64,000 nt of DNA from Niveispirillum irakense DSM 11586 (GCF_000429645.1 NZ_AUCG01000003.1:1-64000); one strand, 5' to 3'; positions 18,095-26,111 are shown, counted from the first letter of the stretch. The notes: generated from the letters alone by a model not told the origin. Program-made: numbers and translations.

Positions 18095-18110
18095 TTAACG
18101 CCGCTTTAAC
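18095..18110 (+). promoter_or_regulatory. CtrA-type box, exact TTAA-N7-TTAAC
   Basis: TTAACGCCGCTTTAAC fits the CtrA recognition sequence TTAA-N7-TTAAC exactly. It is ~80 bases upstream of the small gene at 18190 and downstream of fliK. The middle CGCCGCT recurs in the fliI/flgB gap. Binding is inferred. Confidence 0.6.
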
Positions 18111-18189
18111 CCGGTTCGTATCAAATTTTAGGAAAAATACCACGTCGGAAAGCGCCGTGCTTTCCGGTGCCATTGTATAGGAGGAACCG

Positions 18190-18426
18190 ATGTCTCTGGT
18201 TGCTTCGCTTCAGATCGAATTACACCGCTTGTTGGATAGTGCGGCCCAGCTCAGCGACGAGCAGGCGCTGGCCCGCCTCCATCAGATGCTGACCTGCCTC
18301 GCCGAAGGGGCGGAGCTGGTCAGCTACAATCTGGACGTGCCGGATGGGCTTGGCCATGTGCCGGCCCTTCAGCGGGCTATGCTGACCCAGACCCTGCTGA
18401 CGGCGGATACGGCTGGCCGCTGCTGA
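18190..18426 (+). CDS. Small unknown protein, possible flagellar-regulon member
   Basis: A 78-residue, mostly helical soluble protein (MSLVASLQIELHRLLDSAAQ at the N-terminus) that I do not recognise. It has a good AGGAGGA-like ribosome site (ATAGGAGGAACCG) and a CtrA-type box upstream, and a terminator downstream, so it is likely a monocistronic expressed gene. The setting next to fliK suggests a motility or cell-cycle link, but nothing in the sequence proves it. Confidence 0.65.
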   Translation: MSLVASLQIELHRLLDSAAQLSDEQALARLHQMLTCLAEGAELVSYNLDVPDGLGHVPALQRAMLTQTLLTADTAGRC

Positions 18427-18561
18427 ATTGCGGATGAGGGGCGTCGGCACCTTCATCTTGGAACCGGTAGAACCGCGCCGGCGATCAGGGTTTTCCAGCC
18501 GCATCAGAAGAGGCGGATACCCTGGGCGGGCATAGTGGCCGAGAATGATTGGGTATGTTGG

Positions 18562-18588
18562 GGCCGGGCACTGCAATCCGGCCTTTTT
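18562..18588 (+). terminator. Rho-independent terminator
   Basis: GGCCGG (18562-18567) pairs with CCGGCC (18578-18583), followed by TTTTT. It ends transcription from the small gene at 18190, just before the convergent PilZ gene. Confidence 0.8.
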
Positions 18589-18615
18589 ATCATCCGGGCT
18601 CTGGCTGATATCCTG

Positions 18616-19266
18616 TCAGGAGCCGCTGGGCTTGCGGCCTTTCAGGCGGCTGTCTGCCGCCTCCAGTACCGCCCAGAATTGCTTGAACATTTCCACCCGC
18701 AGCGGATAGCTCTCATCCCGCACGGCGGTATCGGGGTGGAACAGGCGGGCGAAGGCGACCTTCAGCGCCGCCACTTCCTTTTGCGCGATCACCATATCGG
18801 CCAGCCGTACCGTGTCCTCCCCGCCAGGTGGTTCGCTTTGGGCGTCTTTGCGGGTTCCTTCCGGCTTGGGCGGCGGGGGCTTTTCCGCTGTGCTGGCTTT
18901 GGCCGCCAGATCGGCCTGCCGGTCGGCGATAAAATGGGGCCGGCTGATCCGCGGCTGAAAATGGGTGGCGATACGGCGCGCCTCCGGCACATCCAGGCAG
19001 ACATAGGAGGCGGCGAGCATATGGCTTTCCGGCTGCCAGCGTACCACGCGCAGTTCCGCCGGGAAGGTGAAGCGATGGCCAGCAGAAAGCAGCTCCACCT
19101 GGGCGGAGACACGCCCGCCGCGCTGGGCCGGCGGATCATCGGCATGCATCAGCAGGCCGTTCTGGCTCCAGTTGACCAGGGGCATGATGTAATCGCCGAC
19201 CCGCACGGACCCGGATTCCACCGGCTCCCGCAATTGGCGGCGTTTCTCAAAGAATGGACTGCGCAC
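18616..19266 (-). CDS. PilZ-domain protein (c-di-GMP receptor-like)
   Basis: A 216-residue cytoplasmic protein. The first ~100 residues look like a PilZ domain: KRRQLR at about 8-13 (RxxxR-type) and NWSQNG at 32-37 (D/NxSxxG). The second half is Pro/Lys-rich and then helical (ALKVAFARLFHPDT). PilZ domains bind c-di-GMP and often slow flagellar rotation, which fits the location. A TTAA-type dyad lies ~40 bases upstream, hinting at co-regulation with flagellar genes. Confidence 0.75.
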   Translation of the reverse strand: MRSPFFEKRRQLREPVESGSVRVGDYIMPLVNWSQNGLLMHADDPPAQRGGRVSAQVELLSAGHRFTFPAELRVVRWQPESHMLAASYVCLDVPEARRIATHFQPRISRPHFIADRQADLAAKASTAEKPPPPKPEGTRKDAQSEPPGGEDTVRLADMVIAQKEVAALKVAFARLFHPDTAVRDESYPLRVEMFKQFWAVLEAADSRLKGRKPSGS

Positions 19267-19302
19267 CGCCGTCCCCTGCGGCTGGAAGGAAAGCCACTCT
19301 AC

Positions 19303-19316
19303 CTAAAGCGGCTTAA
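19303..19316 (-). promoter_or_regulatory. TTAA-type site upstream of the PilZ gene
   Basis: CTAAAGCGGCTTAA on the plus strand reads TTAAGCCGCTTTAG on the minus strand, sharing GCCGCTTTA with the boxes at 2110 and 18095. Spacing between half-sites is 6, and one half-site is imperfect. It is 37-50 bases before the PilZ start codon. Confidence 0.4.
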
Positions 19317-19390
19317 GGGCCGGTAAACCAGGGGGCAGGCCCTAAAATGTCACAACGAAGGGTGGTTGCGGACCTGCGGGAAGCGGATAC

Positions 19391-19415
19391 GAAAAGGGCC
19401 GGGAAAACCCGACCC
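19391..19415 (-). terminator. Terminator of the small gene at 19448
   Basis: On the minus strand GGGTCGGG-TTTT-CCCGGCCC-TTTTC forms a stem with a T tract. It lies ~35 bases after the stop codon of the minus-strand gene ending at 19448. Confidence 0.7.
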
Positions 19416-19447
19416 TGAAAGCATCTGATTCTGCGGATGAACAGAAA

Positions 19448-19687
19448 TCAGGCGGTGATGTTGACGAAGCTGCCGCGTGTGCGACCGGATTGAAGGGCCT
19501 GCTGGCGCTCCTGCTCCGTCGGTTCGGTATTCTGCGCCGTTTCCTGCTGCTGCTGGGCGGTGGTTTCCCGCTCCGCCGCTTCAACAGGCTGCACCGGCTG
19601 GGCGCGGAAGCCGCCATCCGTCGTCCGGACCGTCGGGCTCTGCGCGACAGCCTGGGAGGCATAAGAAGAAATGCTGCTGATGGCCAT
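19448..19687 (-). CDS. Small Gln/Thr-rich hypothetical protein
   Basis: A 79-residue, apparently disordered protein with N-terminus MAISSISSYASQAVAQSP and a Gln/Glu-rich middle. No known domain. The ATG at 19687 follows GAGGTGG; the earlier in-frame start adds four residues. It has its own terminator. It may be a flagellar-linked secreted or regulatory peptide, given its position beside the flagellar block, but this is a guess. Confidence 0.5.
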   Translation of the reverse strand: MAISSISSYASQAVAQSPTVRTTDGGFRAQPVQPVEAAERETTAQQQQETAQNTEPTEQERQQALQSGRTRGSFVNITA

Positions 19688-19892
19688 AATCCACCTCACT
19701 TGATCTCCCCCAAAATACCCTCGGACCGATAGTCCGTCAACCGGGCCCGGCAGACCTTTCGGTCAGGGGGCCATGCGTGGGGCGCTGGCGGGGACGGCGG
19801 TTCCTTCTGCCGGCCCCGGATTGGCTGTTCCCTCCCTGCCGCTTTCAGGCATGATGGAGGCCGGTTCCGTTAAGGGAAAGGGGAATGCCCCG

Positions 19893-20324
19893 ATGATCAA
19901 TCTGCTGCTCAATGTGCTGTGGGTGTTCTTTTTTGGCTTTGCCGCGGCTCTCGGCTGGCTGACAGCGGCGCTTTTCATGGTCATCACCATTGTCGGCATT
20001 CCCTGGGCGCGGGCGGCGGTCAATATCGCCATCTTCATGCTCTGGCCGTTTGGGCGGGTGGCGGTGGACCGGGAGCTGTTGACCGGCCGGGGGGATCTCG
20101 GCACCAGTCCGCTGGGGACGATCGGCAATATCCTGTGGTTCATCTTTGCCGGCATCTGGCTGGCGCTGGGTCACCTGATCCTGGGGATCGGCTTCTGCCT
20201 GACCATCATCGGCATCCCGTTCGGCTTCCAGCATTTCAAGTTTGCCGGGCTGGCGCTGGCCCCCATTGGCAAGACCATTGTCGACCGGGAAGTGGCCGAT
20301 GCCATGATTTATGGGCGGCGTTAA
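19893..20324 (+). CDS. YccF family inner-membrane protein
   Basis: A 143-residue membrane protein with the YccF/DUF307 layout: two similar halves, each with hydrophobic helices and a GIP turn (ITIVGIPWAR; IIGIPFG), and the family LGTIGNILWFIFAGIWLALG stretch. Its biochemical role is unknown in the family. The ATG at 19893 begins the conserved region (MINLLLNVLWV); an upstream in-frame ATG at 19773 would add 40 non-conserved residues. Confidence 0.85.
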   Translation: MINLLLNVLWVFFFGFAAALGWLTAALFMVITIVGIPWARAAVNIAIFMLWPFGRVAVDRELLTGRGDLGTSPLGTIGNILWFIFAGIWLALGHLILGIGFCLTIIGIPFGFQHFKFAGLALAPIGKTIVDREVADAMIYGRR

Positions 20325-20333
20325 GGCTGGTGC

Positions 20334-21461
20334 TTACCGACCCGCTGCCGCCCCGGTTGGTGTCAGCGGGGCCAGCAGGTCGGGCACCCGGTCCTTTTCC
20401 ACCGCTTCCAGCCAGTAATCGGCCAGCCGGTCGGTTTCCGCCACCGCCTGACGCCAGTAACGCTGGCGGGCGGCGGTTTGCATGCGCTTGAAATCGCCCC
20501 GGTCGGGGATTTTGCCGTGGGGCAGGCCGGCGGTGAAGTTGGCGGACGGGCAGATCAGCAGCGTCCGCGACAGGTTGGCCGCGTGGGCGCGGCGCCAGCG
20601 CAACGGCTTGTCGAACCAGCCGGGCACAATCCTGTCACTGAAATGCGGGTAAAGCACCAGACCCGGCGCCGTGAAGCGCAGGTCCAGATGGTAATCCAGG
20701 ATGCCGCCATCCAGATAAAGCCCCGGCAGCGCCCCTTCCAGGGCTGCCACCCCGTCAAAGACGAACGGCACGGCGGAAGAGGCGAGCAGCGCCGCCACGG
20801 CATTGCCCACTGTCAGCGCCACGCGCTGTGACGGGAAATCGCCTGAACAATCAAAGGGCGGCGGGTCGCGCCGGTCATGGATGATGGTGCGCTGGAAAAA
20901 CAGGCCCACGCCCCGGCGGTTGATGCTGTTGGCCAGCCCTGCCGCCGCCAGCCCTGCCCCCAGCCCCAGCCGGGAACCCGGCCGCACCGGCCCCCGTCCG
21001 CGCACGGCCAGGATGGATTGGCGCATGAAGGGATGCTCCACCATATGGGCCACCCCGTCGGCCCCGAAAATAATCTCCAGGAACTGGCGGCAATGGTCCG
21101 TCAACTCAGCCGATGTGACCGGGGGTTCGACCGCATAATCCAGATAAGCATCCTCAAACCGCTTGCAGGCGGCCACCGGGTCGGGCTGTGACAGGCAGGC
21201 AAAACGCCAGGTGCCGATGGAACTGCCCACCATATGCAGAGGCCGGGTGCGGCTGCGGAACCAACGGCCGAACAGGGCCTGATCCAGCCGGGTCAGCCCC
21301 AGCCATTTCGCCCCGCCGGACGCACCCGCCACCACATCGAACAGATCCTCATGCAGCCCGTCGCGGCGGATGCGTTCCATCGCTTCCGGCCCGGCCAGCA
21401 GGCGTAGGGGCTGATTATCCCGTACGGGGATGATGAAAGGGCTGGGGTGGGTGGCGGTCAC
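20334..21461 (-). CDS. Patatin-like phospholipase family protein
   Basis: A 375-residue protein with a patatin-type Ser-Asp dyad: the nucleophile is most likely Ser48 in DVVAGASGGAKW, and the Asp lies in YLDGGILDY. A second GSSIG stretch follows at about 79-83. The oxyanion loop before the nucleophile, normally GGGxRG, reads LLAGPEAM here, so the protein is an atypical member and may have changed activity. No signal peptide is evident. It ends 10 bases from the convergent yccF gene. Confidence 0.75.
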   Translation of the reverse strand: MTATHPSPFIIPVRDNQPLRLLAGPEAMERIRRDGLHEDLFDVVAGASGGAKWLGLTRLDQALFGRWFRSRTRPLHMVGSSIGTWRFACLSQPDPVAACKRFEDAYLDYAVEPPVTSAELTDHCRQFLEIIFGADGVAHMVEHPFMRQSILAVRGRGPVRPGSRLGLGAGLAAAGLANSINRRGVGLFFQRTIIHDRRDPPPFDCSGDFPSQRVALTVGNAVAALLASSAVPFVFDGVAALEGALPGLYLDGGILDYHLDLRFTAPGLVLYPHFSDRIVPGWFDKPLRWRRAHAANLSRTLLICPSANFTAGLPHGKIPDRGDFKRMQTAARQRYWRQAVAETDRLADYWLEAVEKDRVPDLLAPLTPTGAAAGR

Positions 21462-21575
21462 GTCATATCCCCGGTTCCGATACGGCGGTGCCGCCCGCTA
21501 TTGACGGCGGATCGGCCCGCATGGTGATAGTGCCTGCAACCAACCCTGACAATGCGGACCATAAGGGCAGGACCC

Positions 21576-22415
21576 ATGTTCACTATCGCCACCGTGGATT
21601 TCCAGGCGCCGGACGCGCCGGAACAGTTTGTGCGCTCCATGCATGAGACCGGCTTTGCCGTATTGCGCAACCACCCGATCGACCAGGGCCTGATCGGTGA
21701 TCTGTATAAGGTCTGGTCAGGCTTCTTCGCTGGGGCGGAGAAACATGATTACACCTTCGATCCCGCCCATCAGGACGGCTATTTCCCGTTCAAGTCGGAA
21801 AATGCCAAGGATAGCGCGGTCAAGGACCTGAAGGAATTCTACCATGTCTATCCTGGCCGTCGCCTGCCGCCGGGGGTGAAGGACGCAACCGACCGGATGT
21901 ATGCCGATCTGGCGCGCCTGGGCGATACGCTGCTGGGCTGGATTCAGGATCAGGTGCCGGCGACTGTGCGCGACAGCTTCTTTGAACCGCTGCCCAGCAT
22001 GATGCACGGATCCGACCGGTCGCTGTTCCGCGTGCTGCATTACCCACCCATCGGGGAAGGGTACGAGCCCGGCGCCGTGCGCGCCGCCGCGCATGAGGAT
22101 ATCAACCTGATCACCCTGCTGGTGACGGGGTCGGAGCCGGGCTTGCAGGCGCAGGATACGGCGGGCACCTGGTATGATGTGCCGTGCGATGCCGGGATGA
22201 TCGCCGTCAATGGCGGTGACATGCTGAAGCTGGCCTCGGGCAATTACATCCCGGCCACGCCGCACCGGGTGGTGAACCCCCCACCCGAACATAATGTCTC
22301 CCGCTATTCCATGCCCATGTTTCTGCACCCGCGCGCCGATGTGCGCCTGTCGGCGGACTTGACGGCAGGGGAATTCCTGGACCAGCGGCTGCGGGAAATT
22401 GGCCTGAAGAAGTAA
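21576..22415 (+). CDS. 2-oxoglutarate/Fe(II)-dependent oxygenase (IPNS-like)
   Basis: A 279-residue enzyme of the isopenicillin-N-synthase-like family. The N-terminal part has the GFAVLRNHPI stretch of this family; the C-terminal jelly roll carries the metal ligands H173, D175 (AAHEDINL) and H230 (TPHRVV), and the cosubstrate-binding R243 in SRYSMPMF. The substrate is unknown. The ATG at 21576 begins the conserved region. The TAA stop borders a MITE-like repeat and may form one copy of its target duplication. Confidence 0.85.
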   Translation: MFTIATVDFQAPDAPEQFVRSMHETGFAVLRNHPIDQGLIGDLYKVWSGFFAGAEKHDYTFDPAHQDGYFPFKSENAKDSAVKDLKEFYHVYPGRRLPPGVKDATDRMYADLARLGDTLLGWIQDQVPATVRDSFFEPLPSMMHGSDRSLFRVLHYPPIGEGYEPGAVRAAAHEDINLITLLVTGSEPGLQAQDTAGTWYDVPCDAGMIAVNGGDMLKLASGNYIPATPHRVVNPPPEHNVSRYSMPMFLHPRADVRLSADLTAGEFLDQRLREIGLKK

Positions 22416-22571
22416 TACCAATCCGCCTTGAGCTTGACTCATGGCGGATTGGGATCGGCGGCGACTGCCGCCGCGCGGCACGTGCCGCGTTAGCCAAGCC
22501 AACTGATGTTGGCGCCGGCGCCTGAGGTCGTCGAAGGGTTGACCAAGGGGCAATCCTTCGGCGGATTGGTA
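22416..22571. repeat. MITE-like element with 12-bp terminal inverted repeats
   Basis: The 156-base segment begins TACCAATCCGCC and ends GGCGGATTGGTA (perfect terminal repeats), and is flanked on both sides by TAA, a possible target-site duplication. Both ends can also fold locally: CCAATCCGCC with GGCGGATTGG (22418-22451), and CAATCC with GGATTG at the right end. The middle has CGGCGGCGACTGCCGCCGC (22456-22474) and TTGACCAAGG (22539-22548), both found again in the element at 35889. No coding sequence. Confidence 0.75.
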
Positions 22572-22647
22572 TAAGTCCCAATAAGGCTTTATCCGTACCC
22601 AGGCGCCGGCACCGTCAAGGTCCGGCGCCTTTCTTTATGCCCTACCC

Positions 22648-22684
22648 TTGACGACGACTATATGAACCATATACGGATCATATA
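22648..22684 (+). promoter_or_regulatory. Promoter with 26-bp operator palindrome
   Basis: TTGACG (22648-22653) and TATACG (22670-22675) form a sigma-70-type promoter with a 16-base spacer. Over it lies the near-perfect palindrome TATATGA...TCATATA (22659-22684), with 11 of 13 base pairs matched across the dyad. The ParD-like gene starts 20 bases later. Ribbon-helix-helix antitoxins commonly repress their own promoter through such a dyad. Confidence 0.65.
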
Positions 22685-22704
22685 TTGATGAAGAGGGGCG
22701 GCTG

Positions 22705-22911
22705 ATGGGCATTGTGAAAATCGACGATGATCTGCATGAGGAGGCCCGCCGGGCCGCCACGGTCATGTGCCGGTCGATCAATGCGCAGGCGGAATTCTGG
22801 ATGAAGATCGGCATGCTGGCCGAGGCGCACCCGACCCTGTCCTTCAATGAAATCGTGAAGATGCAGCTCACGGCGGCGCAGGTCCGGCTGACCGATCTGG
22901 CGGTGGCCTGA
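22705..22911 (+). CDS. ParD-like antitoxin family protein
   Basis: A 68-residue protein with a short beta strand and helices in a ribbon-helix-helix-like arrangement: MGIVKIDDDLHEEARRAA, then CRSINAQAEFWMKIG. It resembles the ParD-like family of type II antitoxin relatives. Ribosome site AGAGGGG. The next gene is not a RelE/ParE toxin but a methionine aminopeptidase, two bases away, so the pair looks like an operon. A DNA-binding autoregulator role is inferred from the palindrome in the promoter. Confidence 0.75.
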   Translation: MGIVKIDDDLHEEARRAATVMCRSINAQAEFWMKIGMLAEAHPTLSFNEIVKMQLTAAQVRLTDLAVA

Positions 22912-22913
22912 TC

Positions 22914-23684
22914 ATGGTGAAAACCCCCGATGAACTGGCGCTGATGCGGGCCGCTGGGCGCTTGCTGGCCTCAGTATTTGAGATGCTGGACGGGCTGGAT
23001 CTGGCCGGCATGTCCACCATGGCGGTGAATGATCTGGTGGATCGTTTCATCAGCGTGGACCTTGCCGCCCGCCCGGCCAGCAAGGGGCAATATGGCTATC
23101 AATATGTGCTGAACTGTTCGATCAACCATGTCGTCTGCCATGGCGTGCCGGATGCCGATACCATCATCCGTGACGGCGACATCATCAATCTGGACATCAC
23201 GCTGGAAAAGGATGGCTTCATCGCCGATTCCAGCAAGACCTATATGGTCGGCACGGTTTCCCCGGCGGCGAAGCGGTTGGTTCGGGTGGCGCAGGAAGCG
23301 ATGTGGCAGGGCATCCGGCAGGTCCGGCCGGGCGCGCATCTGGGCGATATCGGCTTTGCCATCGAACAGCATGCCAAGAAGAGTGGCTATTCCGTCGTCC
23401 GGGATTATTGCGGCCATGGCATCGGCCGGGACATGCATGAAGAGCCGCAAATCCTTAATTTCGGCAAGCGCGGTACCGGCATGAAATTACGGGAAGGCAT
23501 GGTTTTCACCATCGAACCGATGGTCAATCAGGGCACCCGCAAAGTCTCAACGGAAAGCGACGGCTGGACCGTGGTGACCGACGACCGCAAACTTTCCGCC
23601 CAGTTCGAGCATACGGTGGCGGTGACGAAAACCGGGGTTGAAGTCCTGACCCTGCGCCGGGATGAGAAGGCGGCAATGGCTTAA
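22914..23684 (+). CDS. map: Type I methionine aminopeptidase (ParD-linked copy)
   Basis: Removes the initiator Met from new proteins. The 256-residue enzyme has the two-metal ligands of the family: two Asp in NLDITLEKDGFIADSS, His in GHGIGRDMHEE, Glu in FTIEPM and Glu in [17 protein letters not shown] is the substrate-pocket His segment. There is no N-terminal zinc finger. It begins 2 bases after the ParD-like gene. A second, different copy lies at 26112. Confidence 0.95.
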   Translation: MVKTPDELALMRAAGRLLASVFEMLDGLDLAGMSTMAVNDLVDRFISVDLAARPASKGQYGYQYVLNCSINHVVCHGVPDADTIIRDGDIINLDITLEKDGFIADSSKTYMVGTVSPAAKRLVRVAQEAMWQGIRQVRPGAHLGDIGFAIEQHAKKSGYSVVRDYCGHGIGRDMHEEPQILNFGKRGTGMKLREGMVFTIEPMVNQGTRKVSTESDGWTVVTDDRKLSAQFEHTVAVTKTGVEVLTLRRDEKAAMA

Positions 23685-23688
23685 AGAT

Positions 23689-23774
23689 GGTGCCCGCTAC
23701 CGGACTCGAACCGGTACGCCCCGGAGGACAACAGATTTTAAGTCTGTGGCGTCTACCATTCCGCCAAGCGGGCC
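23689..23774 (-). tRNA. tRNA-Leu (UAA)
   Basis: On the minus strand an 86-base class II tRNA begins GCCCGCTTGGCGGAA and ends GCGGGCACCA with encoded CCA. The anticodon arm is CAGACTTAAAATCTG (anticodon TAA), and a long variable arm is present, as for leucine. Its 3' end is 4 bases from the convergent map stop. Confidence 0.97.
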
Positions 23775-23876
23775 CAAACGTGCAAGGACGCTAAGCCGGC
23801 GGGGAACCTAGCTGAACAGGGGGCCGGCTGCAAGCCCATGTGGCAGGCGCCGACCCCTTCTGCTCTGACATAAGGA

Positions 23877-24725
23877 TCAAGCCGCCTGGGCGGTCCCGCC
23901 ATCCTGGCCGGTGGACAGGCTCTTGGCCAGATTCTGGCCGATGATCTTGCCGTGGCGCTGGTTGTCTTCATCCTCCTCATCATCCCGTTTACGGGCTTCC
24001 GGGCTGCCAGGGCGGGCGGCGGGGTCGGACAGGCGGGGGCGCTCAGTCAGGCGCAGGGTTTCGCGCCACATTTTTTCATCATCTGTGGGCGGGGCAACGC
24101 CAGCCTGCATCAGCTTTTCACCCATGCCGGTGACCTCAAGGGACAATTCATTGCCCTCCAGCGTGAAACCGCTGGCCGCGTCGATCTGCTTGGCGGCGGA
24201 GATCAGGTTGCGATTGGCGTCGGCTTCTGCCGTACCAGCATTGATCTGGCGATACCAGCCGGCCTGCGCCGCCGCATGCTCCATCAACTGGGCGTCGCCC
24301 ACCAGCTTGCCCAGGCGCCGTTTCAGGTCCGGCTGGTTATCCAGGGCGGCCATGATGTCTGCGCGCCTCGGATCGTCGGCGGTGACATCAAGCTCCCCCT
24401 GTTCATCGCGGGTGAAGGTGATGGGCGGGCTACTGCGGATGCCAGCAATACCCAGCACCATCTGCAATTCATTGCCAAGGGCTGCCTTGTCCCGCTTCAC
24501 GCTGTCAGCGCTGGGCATTTCCAGATTTGACAGGCCCTCGATCTGCGTTCCCTTTGTCCCGGTAATCCCGCCCTGGCTGCTGGTGCTTTCCCCGGTTGCA
24601 CTGCTGCTGGTGGCGTCGCTGCTGGTGACATCATCGCTGTTCTTGGTCGCTTGGGCAGCGCTGGTGGCGGTGGCGGCGAAGGGCTGCCATTGGGTGCGGC
24701 GGGCAAGAAGTGACTGGATATCCAT
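23877..24725 (-). CDS. Hypothetical protein, Ser/Thr-rich N-terminus
   Basis: A 282-residue cytoplasmic-looking protein I do not recognise. Residues ~20-65 are Ser/Thr/Asp-rich and likely disordered; ~80-210 seem ordered and helical (KRRLGKLVGDAQLMEHAAAQ); the tail has a charged RKRDDEEDEDNQ run. The start MDIQSLLARR resembles short N-terminal helices of secreted flagellar or effector-type proteins but no signal peptide is present. Codon usage is like its neighbours, supporting a real gene. Confidence 0.6.
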   Translation of the reverse strand: MDIQSLLARRTQWQPFAATATSAAQATKNSDDVTSSDATSSSATGESTSSQGGITGTKGTQIEGLSNLEMPSADSVKRDKAALGNELQMVLGIAGIRSSPPITFTRDEQGELDVTADDPRRADIMAALDNQPDLKRRLGKLVGDAQLMEHAAAQAGWYRQINAGTAEADANRNLISAAKQIDAASGFTLEGNELSLEVTGMGEKLMQAGVAPPTDDEKMWRETLRLTERPRLSDPAARPGSPEARKRDDEEDEDNQRHGKIIGQNLAKSLSTGQDGGTAQAA

Positions 24726-24963
24726 CCCATCCCCCTATGGTTGGGCAAAATTTGCCCATCTCGCGCGGCAGGCTTTGCCGGGCCGTGGCGAGGCGTTCAG
24801 GCGGGAAATGGCAGAAATCCAGCGGCCGCCCGCATTACCGGCCTTGTCCTGGGGCCGCAATGCGGCACCTGCGCGGGTGACTAAAAGCAAACCCCGTGCC
24901 GGTGGCAGCGGGGATGAACAGGCCGGGGTTGACAGGGGGGCTCGCCCGCCTCACATCCAGGGA

Positions 24964-25146
24964 ATGACAGAGAACCAGCTCCTCGCCCTCGTCTCTTCCA
25001 TCCTGGTGTTGATTATCGTGCTGCGGGGGCGCGGGCGCCACGTGCTGCGCCAAGGCGGGCTATTGCCCAAGATCGCCATCTGGCTGGCATTATTTGCCGC
25101 GGCGGGGTTTATCTACCACCTGTTCGGGCCGTTCGGTAATTTTTGA
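24964..25146 (+). CDS. Small membrane protein
   Basis: A 60-residue protein with two hydrophobic segments (LLALVSSILVLIIVL and IAIWLALFAAAGFIYHLF) around a basic loop. Ribosome-site match is modest (CAGGGA upstream). No family recognised. The region before it (24726-24963) shows no other feature. Confidence 0.5.
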   Translation: MTENQLLALVSSILVLIIVLRGRGRHVLRQGGLLPKIAIWLALFAAAGFIYHLFGPFGNF

Positions 25147-25203
25147 CCCGGCCCGCCGGGGGCGACCTCTCCCATAAAGGAAAAGGCCGCCGCCCCTTTG
25201 TTA

Positions 25204-25890
25204 TTATGATTCCGGAACAACCTTGGCCGGACGACGGCGACGGTTCCGCCACCGTTTCAACAATTCCTCGAACGGTTCCAGCAGCCGCTCCTGCAAGCCG
25301 GGGTCACCTTCCAGCTTGCCAAAGACAAAGGCGCCGGCTTCCAGGGTGGAAACGCTCTCGCGGCGGGGTTCCTTGCGGATCGTTCCGTAGGCGGAACGGA
25401 AATCCGGATGGATCACGATGCGCCGCAGCTTCAACAGCCAGGCATTGCGCCACCACAGGGTCTTGGCCTGGCTCCATGTCCCGTCAATCAGGACGATGCC
25501 TTCCAGGTCGGCCAGCACCAGATCGCTGTCGGGCAGAATATCCTTGCGGCCCATCACGGCGATGCCGCCGCGCGGCACCTTTGCCACTTCTTCCTTGCTG
25601 CCCATGAACAGCACGCCCCAGCGCTTGGGGTCGGCCTGCCGGCCCAGCAGCTTGGACAGGGACGGCCAGGACAGGCCGACCTTGACAAGCGCGCCTTCGA
25701 TCTGGCCGCTGAGCAGCCGGGCGGTGCCCAGTTCCACATCCTGTTCCTGCGGATGCTGAAGGATCAGCAATTGCAGGCGTGTGCGCTCCAGCGTCAGATC
25801 GGCGCAGAGGCAAAGGTCCGGGGGCTTGCCGCAAATCGGGCAGGGTTCCGGCGGCGGGGGCGGCGGGGGAAGGATCAGATCATCGCTCAT
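25204..25890 (-). CDS. DTW-domain tRNA aminocarboxypropyltransferase-like protein
   Basis: DTW-domain enzymes add an aminocarboxypropyl group from SAM to a uridine in tRNA. The 228-residue protein has the N-terminal Cys cluster CPICGKPPDLCLC, the LLILQHPQEQ segment and the DTW-type motif DGTWSQAKTLWWRN. The N-terminus has a run of Pro, and the C-terminus is Arg-rich (KRWRNRRRRP), fitting RNA binding. Which tRNA is modified cannot be told from sequence. Confidence 0.85.
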   Translation of the reverse strand: MSDDLILPPPPPPPEPCPICGKPPDLCLCADLTLERTRLQLLILQHPQEQDVELGTARLLSGQIEGALVKVGLSWPSLSKLLGRQADPKRWGVLFMGSKEEVAKVPRGGIAVMGRKDILPDSDLVLADLEGIVLIDGTWSQAKTLWWRNAWLLKLRRIVIHPDFRSAYGTIRKEPRRESVSTLEAGAFVFGKLEGDPGLQERLLEPFEELLKRWRNRRRRPAKVVPES

Positions 25891-26111
25891 GGTGGGCGCA
25901 CCATAGCGCAGCCGGGCCTGTTGCGGCAGGGGGTTCCGCCGCTGCCCTGGCCCGCGTTGCCGGCACCCGCATGGGCGGGCGGCCCTCAGCGCTGTTTGCC
26001 CGGCGGGGCAGGGGGTGTAAGGTCGCTGCCGGAAGGGCCTCTGGCGGGCCCGATGATGGAAAATGGTGCTGGCAGCGGCGCCGATGCTGAACGAGAGAGT
26101 AGCCTGACGTG

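Noticed and set aside
22705-23684. Calling the ParD-like gene and its neighbour a classical toxin-antitoxin pair
   Set aside because: The partner is a complete methionine aminopeptidase with all metal ligands, not a RelE/ParE fold. A special pairing is possible but a toxin is not shown.
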